Source: Thermococcus sp. 21S9 (GTDB taxonomy: Archaea; Methanobacteriota_B; Thermococci; Thermococcales; Thermococcaceae). From it: 64,000 nt of DNA. Every line of letters begins with the position of its first letter. The first letter of the stretch is position 1. The stretch covers positions 1,550,001 to 1,614,000 of the forward strand of contig NZ_SNUS01000001.1 of NCBI RefSeq assembly GCF_012027635.1, written 5' to 3'. The position numbers and the translations under genes were made by a program. This document shows, one piece after another, positions 35,296 to 42,940 of this stretch. The notes below the pieces were generated by a model that saw only the letters and a list, made by a program, of their open reading frames with translations, did not search any database and was not told where the DNA came from.

Positions 35296-35349
35296 CGGTC
35301 TTCACCCTTCGCCTCTGTTTGAACGACGTAAAAAAAAGAAAGGACCGCG

Positions 35350-37995
35350 TCAGTCAACGTCGTAGGCGTAGCCCCTGACGGAGAAGCTGTAAACCCTGCA
35401 GCCGAAGTCATTGCAGGCCTTAACAGTCACGTGGTAGGTCGTCTCGTGCCTTCTGGCTTCGAGCTCGCTCTCGTCCGCGTACTGGACTGCCTTCTCGGTG
35501 ACGTAGTCAAAGGTGGCATCGATGAGCTTCTCCTTGACCCAGTCGAGCAGGCCCTCCTTGAAGGCCTCCTTCGAGAACTTCTTGGAGTCGCGCGCGTCAA
35601 TGCCCTCCTCCGCCGGCGCGTCCTCGTCCTCGGGAATAAAGGCCTCGACACCGCCAACGATTGTCTTTACCCCCTTGGCCGTTGCGACCATGCCGTAGAC
35701 TATCTTCGAGCCTATGCTCCTCGCCTCGACCATCTTCGCCGTCAGGACGCCGATGTCCTTCCCGGTCTTCATGACCTCAACGCTGTCCTCGTACTTCGTG
35801 TAAACGGTTCCAACGTCGCCTTCACCCGGAACGGTGTAGCGGTGGGGCACTATCCTCGCGTAGAAGAACCTCAGGCTTCTCGTGGTTCCGAAGTTGATTG
35901 TCCTCTTCTCCTGTCCGTTGACGAGGGCCCCGGGGACGGTTATCGTCACGTTCTTGCAGAACCGGCACTCGAACCGTAGCTTTCCGACGTCGAGGTTCTC
36001 GTCCCACGTCGCGTTGAGGAGCCTCACCACTGGGTCTGTCCGGTACTTCGCCTCGATGTTGAAGGTGTAGAAATATCTCTTCCAGTCGCCGTAGTTCAGC
36101 TCAACGTTAAAGGATACAAAGGAGAACCCAATCTCGGTCAGGTTCGTGAAGGTTATCGTGTACGTGCCGTTGGCTCCCTCAACGCGGTCATCGTCGTTGC
36201 CGTAAATGCTTATGTAGCTGAGATTGTACCGCTCTTCCCGCCCTTCCGGGTAGATGACTGTAACCGGGGGAGCTTCAATCCGGAACTCCGCTGTGTCGCC
36301 GTCAAGGACCACCGTTATGAACCCGTCGGGCTCTATCTCTCTTCCGTTCAGCAAAAACTTCACATCGTGCTCTACCTTTGGCTTCGGCGGTTCCGTTAGC
36401 TTGTCCTCGACCTCCCCGTACTTCGGCACCTCTATCGCCGGCGGGGCCTTCGGGTGGGACAGCGGGTCGGTCGGGTCCGTTCCTTCCTTCCATTCCACGA
36501 AGTCCGAGAATCCGTCGCCATCGGTGTCTGGTTTCGTTGGGTCCGTTCTTATCGAAATCTCCTCGAAGTCCGTCAATCCATCGTCGTCGGTGTCCGGCTT
36601 CCTCATGTCGGTGTGCCACCACGTAACTTCGGCGTTATCGCTTATCCCGTCCCCGTCGCAGTCCTGGAAGTAGGCGCAGGAGTCCCCTTCGATTATTCCG
36701 TCGGAGTCAAGGTCCTGCGCGCTCGATGAACCTGTGGAAGATTTGTAAACCTCGGTAACTCCCTCCGGGACTACTGGAACAACGTCAACCGAGTCCAGAA
36801 GTCCATCACCGTCAGTGTCCGGGTTTGCAGGGTTTAGATGAGTAATACGCATCTCCGTGATGTTTGCGAAGAAATAGGCGTATTCAAAGTTCACCTCCTC
36901 GCCGTCGCTCAAACCATCACCGTCGGTGTCTGGGGAGAGCGGGTTCGTTGCCGGCGGGATAAAGCAGACCTGGCCTTGGTACTCAAAGTAGGAATCGTCT
37001 ACGATGGGTTCAGGATAGGCTGAGAGCAGGTAGTCGTAGTTCTGGGCGCAGACCATGCTCCACGTCAGGCTGTAATCGAGTGTCCAGTTGTAGTAATATG
37101 CGAGTGTATCGGTTATAACGACCCAGTCAGGAGTTGCGTTGTGGTAGGCGTAATACGCGAGCTCCGGGAGGATCTCCTTGAGGTCGCTCAGTCCATCGCC
37201 GTCGGTATCACCTGCCAGCGGATTCGTGCCGAGCCTGACCTCCCAGCCGTCGTAGAGGCCGTCATCGTCGGAGTCTATCTCCACCGGGTTCGTCCCGGCT
37301 TCCAGCTCGTCCCTGTCGTTCAGCCCGTCCCCGTCACAGTCCGGGCTCGTGAAGCAGATGTAGAACTTCTGACCGTTGAGGAGGGGGCTCGGGTGAGAAT
37401 CGCCGTCCATTTCATACGCCGAATACGGGTCGACCGTTGGGTGATACGAGCCATCGTAGGGCAGAATCTCGTTGCCGTCAACTATTCCGTCGCCGTCCCA
37501 GTCGGAATTCAGGTAGAACGGCCTCTCCCATGCCTCCTTCCAGGCCGTCGTCATCTTGACCTCGAAGTAGTCGTCTATCCCGTCGCCGTCAGTGTCCCAG
37601 GAAGTTGGGTCCGACGGGGGCAACTTGACTCCGAAATCGCCGTAGACCTCGAACTTGTCGCTCAGGTGGTCACCGTCGGTGTCCGGGCTCCTCGGGTTCG
37701 TGCCGTAGAAGGCCTCGATGGCATCGCCCAGGCCATCGAAATCGGTGTCGCTCAGAAAAGGACTGCTCCCGAACTTAAGCTCGAAGCCGTCTGAGAGACC
37801 GTCGCCGTCGCTGTCGGGGTTGGCCGGGTTGAGGTGGTAAACCATACCGTAGTGGGTCTCGTTGTAGGCCAGCTCAAATGCGTCGCTCAGGCCGTCCCCG
37901 TCGGTGTCGAGGTAGGCCGAAGAATCGGCGACTGCTGGCACTGGCCGGGCCAGTGAAGCCAGTAGGAGGAAGATGAGAAGGAGCGTCTTCTTCAT
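35350..37995 (-). CDS. secreted protein with 15 thrombospondin-3-like calcium-binding repeats
   Basis: 881 residues. Signal peptide at 1-24 (KKTLLLIFLLLASLARPVPAVA), then about 500 residues studded with DxDxDGxxD loops (DTDGDGLSD, DSDGDGLSD, DTDFDGLGD, DCDGDGISD and so on; I count 15), each a likely Ca2+ site. They are followed by beta-rich Ig-like regions (about 540-720), a helical part with KGVKTIVGG, and a C-terminal beta domain. No C-terminal membrane helix or anchor is seen, so it is either free or held by partners. Start ATG 37995 behind GGAGGAAGG; overlaps the upstream lipoprotein gene by four bases. Confidence 0.88.
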   Translation of the reverse strand: MKKTLLLIFLLLASLARPVPAVADSSAYLDTDGDGLSDAFELAYNETHYGMVYHLNPANPDSDGDGLSDGFELKFGSSPFLSDTDFDGLGDAIEAFYGTNPRSPDTDGDHLSDKFEVYGDFGVKLPPSDPTSWDTDGDGIDDYFEVKMTTAWKEAWERPFYLNSDWDGDGIVDGNEILPYDGSYHPTVDPYSAYEMDGDSHPSPLLNGQKFYICFTSPDCDGDGLNDRDELEAGTNPVEIDSDDDGLYDGWEVRLGTNPLAGDTDGDGLSDLKEILPELAYYAYHNATPDWVVITDTLAYYYNWTLDYSLTWSMVCAQNYDYLLSAYPEPIVDDSYFEYQGQVCFIPPATNPLSPDTDGDGLSDGEEVNFEYAYFFANITEMRITHLNPANPDTDGDGLLDSVDVVPVVPEGVTEVYKSSTGSSSAQDLDSDGIIEGDSCAYFQDCDGDGISDNAEVTWWHTDMRKPDTDDDGLTDFEEISIRTDPTKPDTDGDGFSDFVEWKEGTDPTDPLSHPKAPPAIEVPKYGEVEDKLTEPPKPKVEHDVKFLLNGREIEPDGFITVVLDGDTAEFRIEAPPVTVIYPEGREERYNLSYISIYGNDDDRVEGANGTYTITFTNLTEIGFSFVSFNVELNYGDWKRYFYTFNIEAKYRTDPVVRLLNATWDENLDVGKLRFECRFCKNVTITVPGALVNGQEKRTINFGTTRSLRFFYARIVPHRYTVPGEGDVGTVYTKYEDSVEVMKTGKDIGVLTAKMVEARSIGSKIVYGMVATAKGVKTIVGGVEAFIPEDEDAPAEEGIDARDSKKFSKEAFKEGLLDWVKEKLIDATFDYVTEKAVQYADESELEARRHETTYHVTVKACNDFGCRVYSFSVRGYAYDVD

Positions 37996-38600
37996 TTTCC
38001 TTCCTCCGTCCAGACGATTTTGCAGGAGTCCCCTGCGAGGAAAGTGATGTAGTCCCTCTCGACGGCCTTCTCCTGTCCGTCTTTGACGAGAACGGCGCTG
38101 TAGTGGTAGGAGCACGCCACGAGGTTCGTGCTGATGACGGAGCAGTTGGGCTCGCTTACGCTCAGCTCCCTGAAGTCAACCGCCCGGTAGAGGGCCTCGT
38201 GAAGCTCGACGAGGGACCCTTCGTCCACGACGCTCAGGTCGAAGAAACTGCTGACGTTCTTCTCGTCCTTAACCGCCGAGTAGTAGGCCTTTATCAACCC
38301 GGGTGCCTTCGAGAGGCAGTCGAAGGTCGAGTCCGGAACGAGGGAGGCGTTCACCGCGAGGGTTCTGTTGAAGACCTCCGCCGTCACGACCCCGCTGGGC
38401 TTTTCCTCGACTCCAGCCGGCGTTTCCCCGGTCTGCGTCTGTTCGCCGGTTCCCGTTGAAACGGAAGGCGTGCTCGACGAGCCCGTTCCGGTCGCGCCCT
38501 GCTCCTCATCGGGGGTTCTGGTTGGGCTCTGGGCCGTACAACCGCTCGCGATGAGAACGCCAACGACGAGGAGCACGAGCAGAAGTCTTACCGCCCTCAC
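37992..38600 (-). CDS. small lipoprotein; GTG start
   Basis: 202 residues. Signal peptide with lipobox LIASGC (Cys about 21), a Thr/Ser/Gly-rich spacer to about 70, and a compact domain with four cysteines (FDCLSKAPG, EPNCSVIS, NLVACSYHY, DSCKIVW) that could form two disulfides. Family not recognised. GTG 38600 is seven bases behind GGGGGAGA and overlaps the preceding stop (GTGA); its stop overlaps the calcium-repeat gene. Probably anchored outside the membrane and functionally tied to its neighbours. Confidence 0.82.
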   Translation of the reverse strand: MRAVRLLLVLLVVGVLIASGCTAQSPTRTPDEEQGATGTGSSSTPSVSTGTGEQTQTGETPAGVEEKPSGVVTAEVFNRTLAVNASLVPDSTFDCLSKAPGLIKAYYSAVKDEKNVSSFFDLSVVDEGSLVELHEALYRAVDFRELSVSEPNCSVISTNLVACSYHYSAVLVKDGQEKAVERDYITFLAGDSCKIVWTEEGK

Positions 38601-39022
38601 TTCAGAATCTCCCCCTCTTTCTCAAGCATCTTCTCGTAGTTGGCGAGCGTCAGCCTTATCTCGACCTTGTCATCGAGGCCTTTCTCCATCTTCACGATGT
38701 CGCTTTCGCGCCGGTAGTCGAACCAACCGCGCTCTTCCTCCTCGTCCTCGTCGTAGTAGTCCTCGTAGCGCTCGATGTACTCGATGAAGACCCTCTTCAC
38801 CTTAGACCTTCGTATGAGGCCTACCTCCTTCTCCGCCACGTAGACTCTCGAAATCTCCCACCACCAGTCCTGGTTGCCAGTCCTTATCTTAATCTCCGGC
38901 CGGTACCTGCTCAGGACGTTCCACTTCTCCGCGAGCTCTCCGGCCCTGAGCTTGAACTCCTTGTGCCGTATGTTTTTCACGATTGTTGATGTTGCCTTCT
39001 TCAGGGAATCCATAAACCCCAT
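38597..39022 (-). CDS. cytosolic protein of unknown function in exported-protein operon
   Basis: 141 residues with no signal peptide. Basic N-terminal helix (DSLKKATSTIVKNIRHKEFKLRAGELAEKW), a central strand region with WWWEISRVYVAEKEVGLIRRSKVKRVFIEYIERY, a very acidic stretch (DEDEEEE near 95), and a final segment. No known family. It is the only apparently cytosolic member of the operon and might be a regulator or inner-face partner. ATG 39022 behind GGTGAG. Confidence 0.75.
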   Translation of the reverse strand: MGFMDSLKKATSTIVKNIRHKEFKLRAGELAEKWNVLSRYRPEIKIRTGNQDWWWEISRVYVAEKEVGLIRRSKVKRVFIEYIERYEDYYDEDEEEERGWFDYRRESDIVKMEKGLDDKVEIRLTLANYEKMLEKEGEILK

Positions 39023-39064
39023 TTCATCTCACCTTCCGGGTCTTGAAATTTGAAAAAAGAAAGT

Positions 39065-41482
39065 TCACCATCTCCTGTGGTTGGGTCCAAGGAGGACGTA
39101 GAAGTCGTTTCCGGCCCAGGCGTAGTAGTAGTTCGCGTGGTAGCTGACGTGGCAGTAGCACTCGTCCTCACCGTAGACGTAGTCGGGCGTGAATGGAACG
39201 CTGAAGGACTGGTCGAGCGTCAGGTTGAGGTAGTACACCCTGTTGTCGTTCTCGTCATAGTAGTAGCCGGTCGTCACGTTGTATAGGGCTATCCTCCCGT
39301 CGAAGCCAACGGCCAGCTGGGTGTCGTAGGTGTTGTACATTATCGAGAACGTTTTGGCTCCGGAAATCGTAACTGTTGCCGGGTATACCTCGACTACCGG
39401 GACGTAGATGTCGTTGGAATCGTATTTGCCCGTCAGCTCAATCCAGGTGAAGCGGTCACCGTTGTATATCACCGCGTCCTCTGTGTAGTGCTGGTAGGCG
39501 AACTTTCCGGGGGCGTTGGTGAGCAGGGTGTAGAGCTTTCCGGCCCCGTACTTGTAGTAGCCGGCGACGTCGTAGAGGTAGAGGCCGGTCTCGGTTCTTA
39601 TCAGCAGACCTTCTCCGTACTTCATCGGATAAACTGCCACGATGTCCTCGGGGAGCGTTATCGACTTGGGTGTGACCGCGGGCAGTCCATTCTGGCGGGC
39701 GTCGTAAAGCTGGTCGCTCGTGTAAGCAATCACGTAGAGCGTTTTACCCTTCCAGGCCGTGTAGTAATAGTTGCTCCTCCTCGCGAGGGCGGTCACGCCG
39801 TCGGCGTCTATGTTCCAGCTCACGTAGCCGGTGGTTTCGTAATACCGGATTTTGCCCTTTGGCGTGTCCTCGCTCTTCAGTTCGTTGTCGTAGATTAGGT
39901 AGAGTTTTCCGTCGGTTCCCGCGAAGAAGGGCTCGTCGGAGTCGTAGATGTTGATTGAGATGTCCTTTGGCGTCGCGGGGAGAACATAGACGGCGCTCAG
40001 GCTGTACTTGTTGATGTCTTCACCGCTGTAGTACAGGTTCCTTATCTCCCCGCCCCTGACCCTAACGAGGTAATTCCCGAAGGCGAAGTAGACGTCGGGA
40101 AGCCCTGCCGAGGCGTACGAGGCCCATCCCATCCAGTCGTGAACGTTCCTATAATCCGGGCTCTTCAGCAGGTGAATCTTCACGCCCTTGAGGTCTCCGA
40201 AGTTAACCTCCTCGAAGGTGAACGATTCGAGAACGCCCTCAAGGTTCAGCTCCCCCGGCGCGGAGGTAGACGTGCCCGTCTCGCCCGTCGTCTCCGTTCC
40301 CGTGCTCTCACTCAGCTCCTTTCCAACGCTGAAGGTGTGCTCGCCCTTGAGCTCTGAAACGGGAACGACGATGTGGGCGAAGCCCCTGCTCCACGCCACC
40401 CCGATTTCAAGCGTGTTGTCGTCGGGCTGAACGAGTTTGACGTCGAGAACGAGGTCGGGGAAGGTTATGGTCCCGACGTAGTGGTACGCGCTGTCCTCGC
40501 CAAGCTCGTAGAGGTAGAGCTTGTTCCCGTACGCGAGCGCGAGGTAGAACCAGCTGAGCGATGCCGATGACGGCCGTTTCTCAACCTTCAGAGGCTCGCT
40601 CACGTAAACCGCGTCGTCGTCCCAGTCGTAGTAGGTCGTGACGACCGAACTTGAGTCGCTTGAGTACAGAACCACGCTTCCAACTTCGTCGTGGTCGTTC
40701 GAGACAATCTGCCAGCTATCATCGCCGAGGCCGGAATCGTGGACGTTGAGGTCGGGGTCAACGTAGTAGAACCCGCAGGTGGTCCCCATGTAGAAGCCCG
40801 CGATGGTCCCTTCTCCAAAGGCCGGGTGCATAGAGAGGATTGTGCAGTCAAAGGTGTACTCCTCGCTCTCGGCGTTTCCACTCTCAAAGGTCGTGACGGT
40901 GAGGTTGTCCTCAAAGGACGTCACTATCGCGAGCTTTCCCCCTATCACCGTGGTCGCGTAGGCAAGTACACCCTTCTTTTCGCGGTACTTGTTGAGGGAG
41001 CGCAGGTAAACGCGAACGACCCCGTTCTCCCAGCCGATGTACTTGTCATCGTCAAGCCGTATGAAGTCGAAGAGGTCGCCAACCACCCTTCCGGCCTCAG
41101 TGTAAACCCCATCGTCCCTGAGCTCGAAGTAGTAAACGTTCTTTCCGACCTGAAAGACCACGTTGCTGGCGGAAACCTCGTCCGGCGATGCCTCCCAGTT
41201 GGCGCTCGTCTTCGCGAAGTCCGCGGGCTTGTCAATGACTATGACTTCCACCTCGGCGTTCGTGCCCGACAGCGAACCCGTGTGAAGGGAGTAGCCAAGT
41301 TCTTCCGTCGGCTCAAGGTTGAGGCTCTGGTAGGCCCAGGGCTCTGTCTCCGGGCTTTCTCCGGGCGCGGTCGTTGAACTGGTCGCGGATTGGCTCTCGG
41401 TGGTTGGCGTGTTGGTTCCGCCCATACAGCCGGCGGATAGAACCACAAAAACGAGAAGGATTGCAATCAAAACCCTCTTCAT
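39065..41482 (-). CDS. large lipoprotein of unknown function
   Basis: 805 residues. Signal peptide and lipobox LSAGC (Cys about 19), a Thr/Ser spacer (to about 48), then repeated short beta segments with Tyr/Asp/Gly-rich turns throughout (VGKNVYYFELRDDGVYTE, KYIGWENGVVRVYLR, NKLYLYELGEDSAYHYVG, TGLYLYDVAGYYKYG). The pattern suggests a beta-propeller-like fold in two parts separated by a Thr/Ser linker (about 395-415). Family not recognised. ATG 41482 behind GGGGTGG overlaps the upstream stop (ATGA). Confidence 0.82.
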   Translation of the reverse strand: MKRVLIAILLVFVVLSAGCMGGTNTPTTESQSATSSTTAPGESPETEPWAYQSLNLEPTEELGYSLHTGSLSGTNAEVEVIVIDKPADFAKTSANWEASPDEVSASNVVFQVGKNVYYFELRDDGVYTEAGRVVGDLFDFIRLDDDKYIGWENGVVRVYLRSLNKYREKKGVLAYATTVIGGKLAIVTSFEDNLTVTTFESGNAESEEYTFDCTILSMHPAFGEGTIAGFYMGTTCGFYYVDPDLNVHDSGLGDDSWQIVSNDHDEVGSVVLYSSDSSSVVTTYYDWDDDAVYVSEPLKVEKRPSSASLSWFYLALAYGNKLYLYELGEDSAYHYVGTITFPDLVLDVKLVQPDDNTLEIGVAWSRGFAHIVVPVSELKGEHTFSVGKELSESTGTETTGETGTSTSAPGELNLEGVLESFTFEEVNFGDLKGVKIHLLKSPDYRNVHDWMGWASYASAGLPDVYFAFGNYLVRVRGGEIRNLYYSGEDINKYSLSAVYVLPATPKDISINIYDSDEPFFAGTDGKLYLIYDNELKSEDTPKGKIRYYETTGYVSWNIDADGVTALARRSNYYYTAWKGKTLYVIAYTSDQLYDARQNGLPAVTPKSITLPEDIVAVYPMKYGEGLLIRTETGLYLYDVAGYYKYGAGKLYTLLTNAPGKFAYQHYTEDAVIYNGDRFTWIELTGKYDSNDIYVPVVEVYPATVTISGAKTFSIMYNTYDTQLAVGFDGRIALYNVTTGYYYDENDNRVYYLNLTLDQSFSVPFTPDYVYGEDECYCHVSYHANYYYAWAGNDFYVLLGPNHRRW

Positions 41483-41880
41483 GACACCACCCCAAGAAAA
41501 CGCGGTCCGGAGGGTAATCCCACGGGAAGGCCGAGAAGAGCTGTTTTAGTTCCCCACAAACGACATGCTTGGTTTTTTCGTTGGCATATGGCTCCATCGG
41601 GGTCGGGATTGTTGGGAGGGGCCCGCGAAACGATGATGTCATGAGCATTGGGGAGTTGGGGGAGTTCATACTCCCCTTCCGCGCCATCCTGGAACTTCAA
41701 GAGCCCATCGGACGGACGTTCGAGGAACTTAATGAGAGCGGATTCGGGGTCAGGGCTATCCCCGTCGTTTCTTGGGGCCACCTCACGCCCCGGTTCCTGC
41801 GAATACCCGACGTAGACCGTCCCGGCGACGGCCCCGAGAACAATCAAAATGACGACCGCCACCGCAACTGCCTTCCTCAT
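41479..41880 (-). CDS. small membrane-anchored protein, first gene of the lipoprotein operon
   Basis: 133 residues. N-terminal hydrophobic helix (RKAVAVAVVILIVLGAVAGTVYVGY) without a lipobox, then an Asp/Pro-rich extracytoplasmic part. The last 30 residues (from CQRKNQACRLWG) look unlike a folded domain and could reflect a frameshift or a recently extended end. ATG 41880 follows GGAGGGCTTCCC. It starts the operon behind TATA-like sequences at 41918-41927 or 41945-41953. Confidence 0.6.
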   Translation of the reverse strand: MRKAVAVAVVILIVLGAVAGTVYVGYSQEPGREVAPRNDGDSPDPESALIKFLERPSDGLLKFQDGAEGEYELPQLPNAHDIIVSRAPPNNPDPDGAICQRKNQACRLWGTKTALLGLPVGLPSGPRFLGVVS

Positions 41881-41975
41881 GGGAAGCCCTCCAAAGAACT
41901 AAACGGTACCAGCGCCGGTATTAAATTAACTTGGCCCAGGGGATATATTATCCTTTCCTTAGGTCGCCCTAATTC

Positions 41976-42854
41976 TCAAATCAGAAAGCGCAGGGCGACG
42001 AAGAGCCCAATGACGAGGAGAGTGAGAACGAAGGTTACGCTTATCGCTTCCTCGGCCTTGAGCCTGTACTGAGCTAAAATCGCGTTGGCCGCTATTGCTG
42101 GGGGCATGCTCGCCTCGACGAGAACCGAGTAAAAGACCTCGGGCTTGGCCCAGCGGAGGGTGAGGAAAACGAAGGCGAAGGGAATCGCAATCCTGAAGGT
42201 TCCAACTTCCAGGAGCTTTCTGACGTCGAAGGCCCTCAGCGTTATCCTCGAGCCGAAGTAGATGAGGAGGAGCGGTATGCTGAGCCAGCCGATTGTTTTT
42301 ATCGGCTCGATGATTCCGGCGGGGAGCTTTACCCCCGCTACCACGAGTGCCAAAGCGATTAAATTGGCCAGCGTTGGCGGGAACTTGAGGGCCTTCAGAA
42401 AGCTCTCCCTGACGCTCGCGCCCCCGCTGGAGTAGTGTGCCGCTATGAAAGTCACAATCGGAATGACTATCATCGAGTTGGTCGTCGAGTAGAGTATCGC
42501 CGGCGTTATGTCGCTGAGGAAGAGGCTCGCGATTGGAAAGCCCAGCGCGGCGGTGTTGGGGTAGATAGAGAGCACCATCAGCGCGCCGGCCCAGGGGTCG
42601 TCCTTGAGCTTGAAGCGACCGTAGAGGTAGGACGTTGACAGGCTTATGCCGATGACGAGGAAGACGTAGAGGAAGACCGTCTTTATGCTGAGTAGATAGG
42701 CCAAATCCTTGCTCGCGACGTTGCCGAAGATAAACAGGGCGAGCAGAACGTCGTTGACCAGAATCCGGAGGTAATCGAAGGGCTTCTCCGATTTAATCAG
42801 CCTTTTGAGAACGTAGCCCAGAGCTATGAGCGCGAGCATCTCGGCGATGTTCAT
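41976..42854 (-). CDS. AEC family (auxin efflux carrier-like) transporter
   Basis: 292-residue membrane protein with about ten helices in the AEC/BASS-like pattern. Recognisable parts: LVNDVLLALFIFGNVASKDL near 35, LSIYPNTAALGFPIASLFL near 93 and SMPPAIAANAILAQYRLKAEEA near 250 (the helix-break regions used for substrate binding). Substrate unknown, probably an organic anion. ATG 42854 is at the end of the gene-poor 42855-42925 stretch. Confidence 0.88.
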   Translation of the reverse strand: MNIAEMLALIALGYVLKRLIKSEKPFDYLRILVNDVLLALFIFGNVASKDLAYLLSIKTVFLYVFLVIGISLSTSYLYGRFKLKDDPWAGALMVLSIYPNTAALGFPIASLFLSDITPAILYSTTNSMIVIPIVTFIAAHYSSGGASVRESFLKALKFPPTLANLIALALVVAGVKLPAGIIEPIKTIGWLSIPLLLIYFGSRITLRAFDVRKLLEVGTFRIAIPFAFVFLTLRWAKPEVFYSVLVEASMPPAIAANAILAQYRLKAEEAISVTFVLTLLVIGLFVALRFLI

Positions 42855-42912
42855 GGTTAGAACTAAAGCTCAGCGTTTAAAAAAATATTGAGATATTTGA
42901 ACTTGAATAGCT

Positions 42913-42940
42913 AGTGAATATAATCTCAGTGAATATAATC
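42913..42940. repeat. tandem 13-base direct repeat at the 3' end of the OLD gene
   Basis: AGTGAATATAATC occurs twice, separated by TC. One copy encodes the last residues and stop of the OLD-family gene; the other lies immediately downstream. It may be a slippage duplication at the edge of the acquired segment. Confidence 0.65.

Noticed and set aside
36254-37794. Several long frames opposite the calcium-repeat gene
   Set aside because: They arise from the repetitive GAC/GGC repeat codons read in reverse; products are low-complexity Val/Gly/Arg.
35350-37995. CRISPR-like or tandem DNA repeat array in the calcium-repeat gene
   Set aside because: The periodicity is at protein level with varied codons and spacing; it is coding, not a CRISPR array.
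37996-38115. Extension of the calcium-repeat protein upstream of its signal peptide
   Set aside because: It lies inside the preceding lipoprotein gene and would bury the signal peptide.
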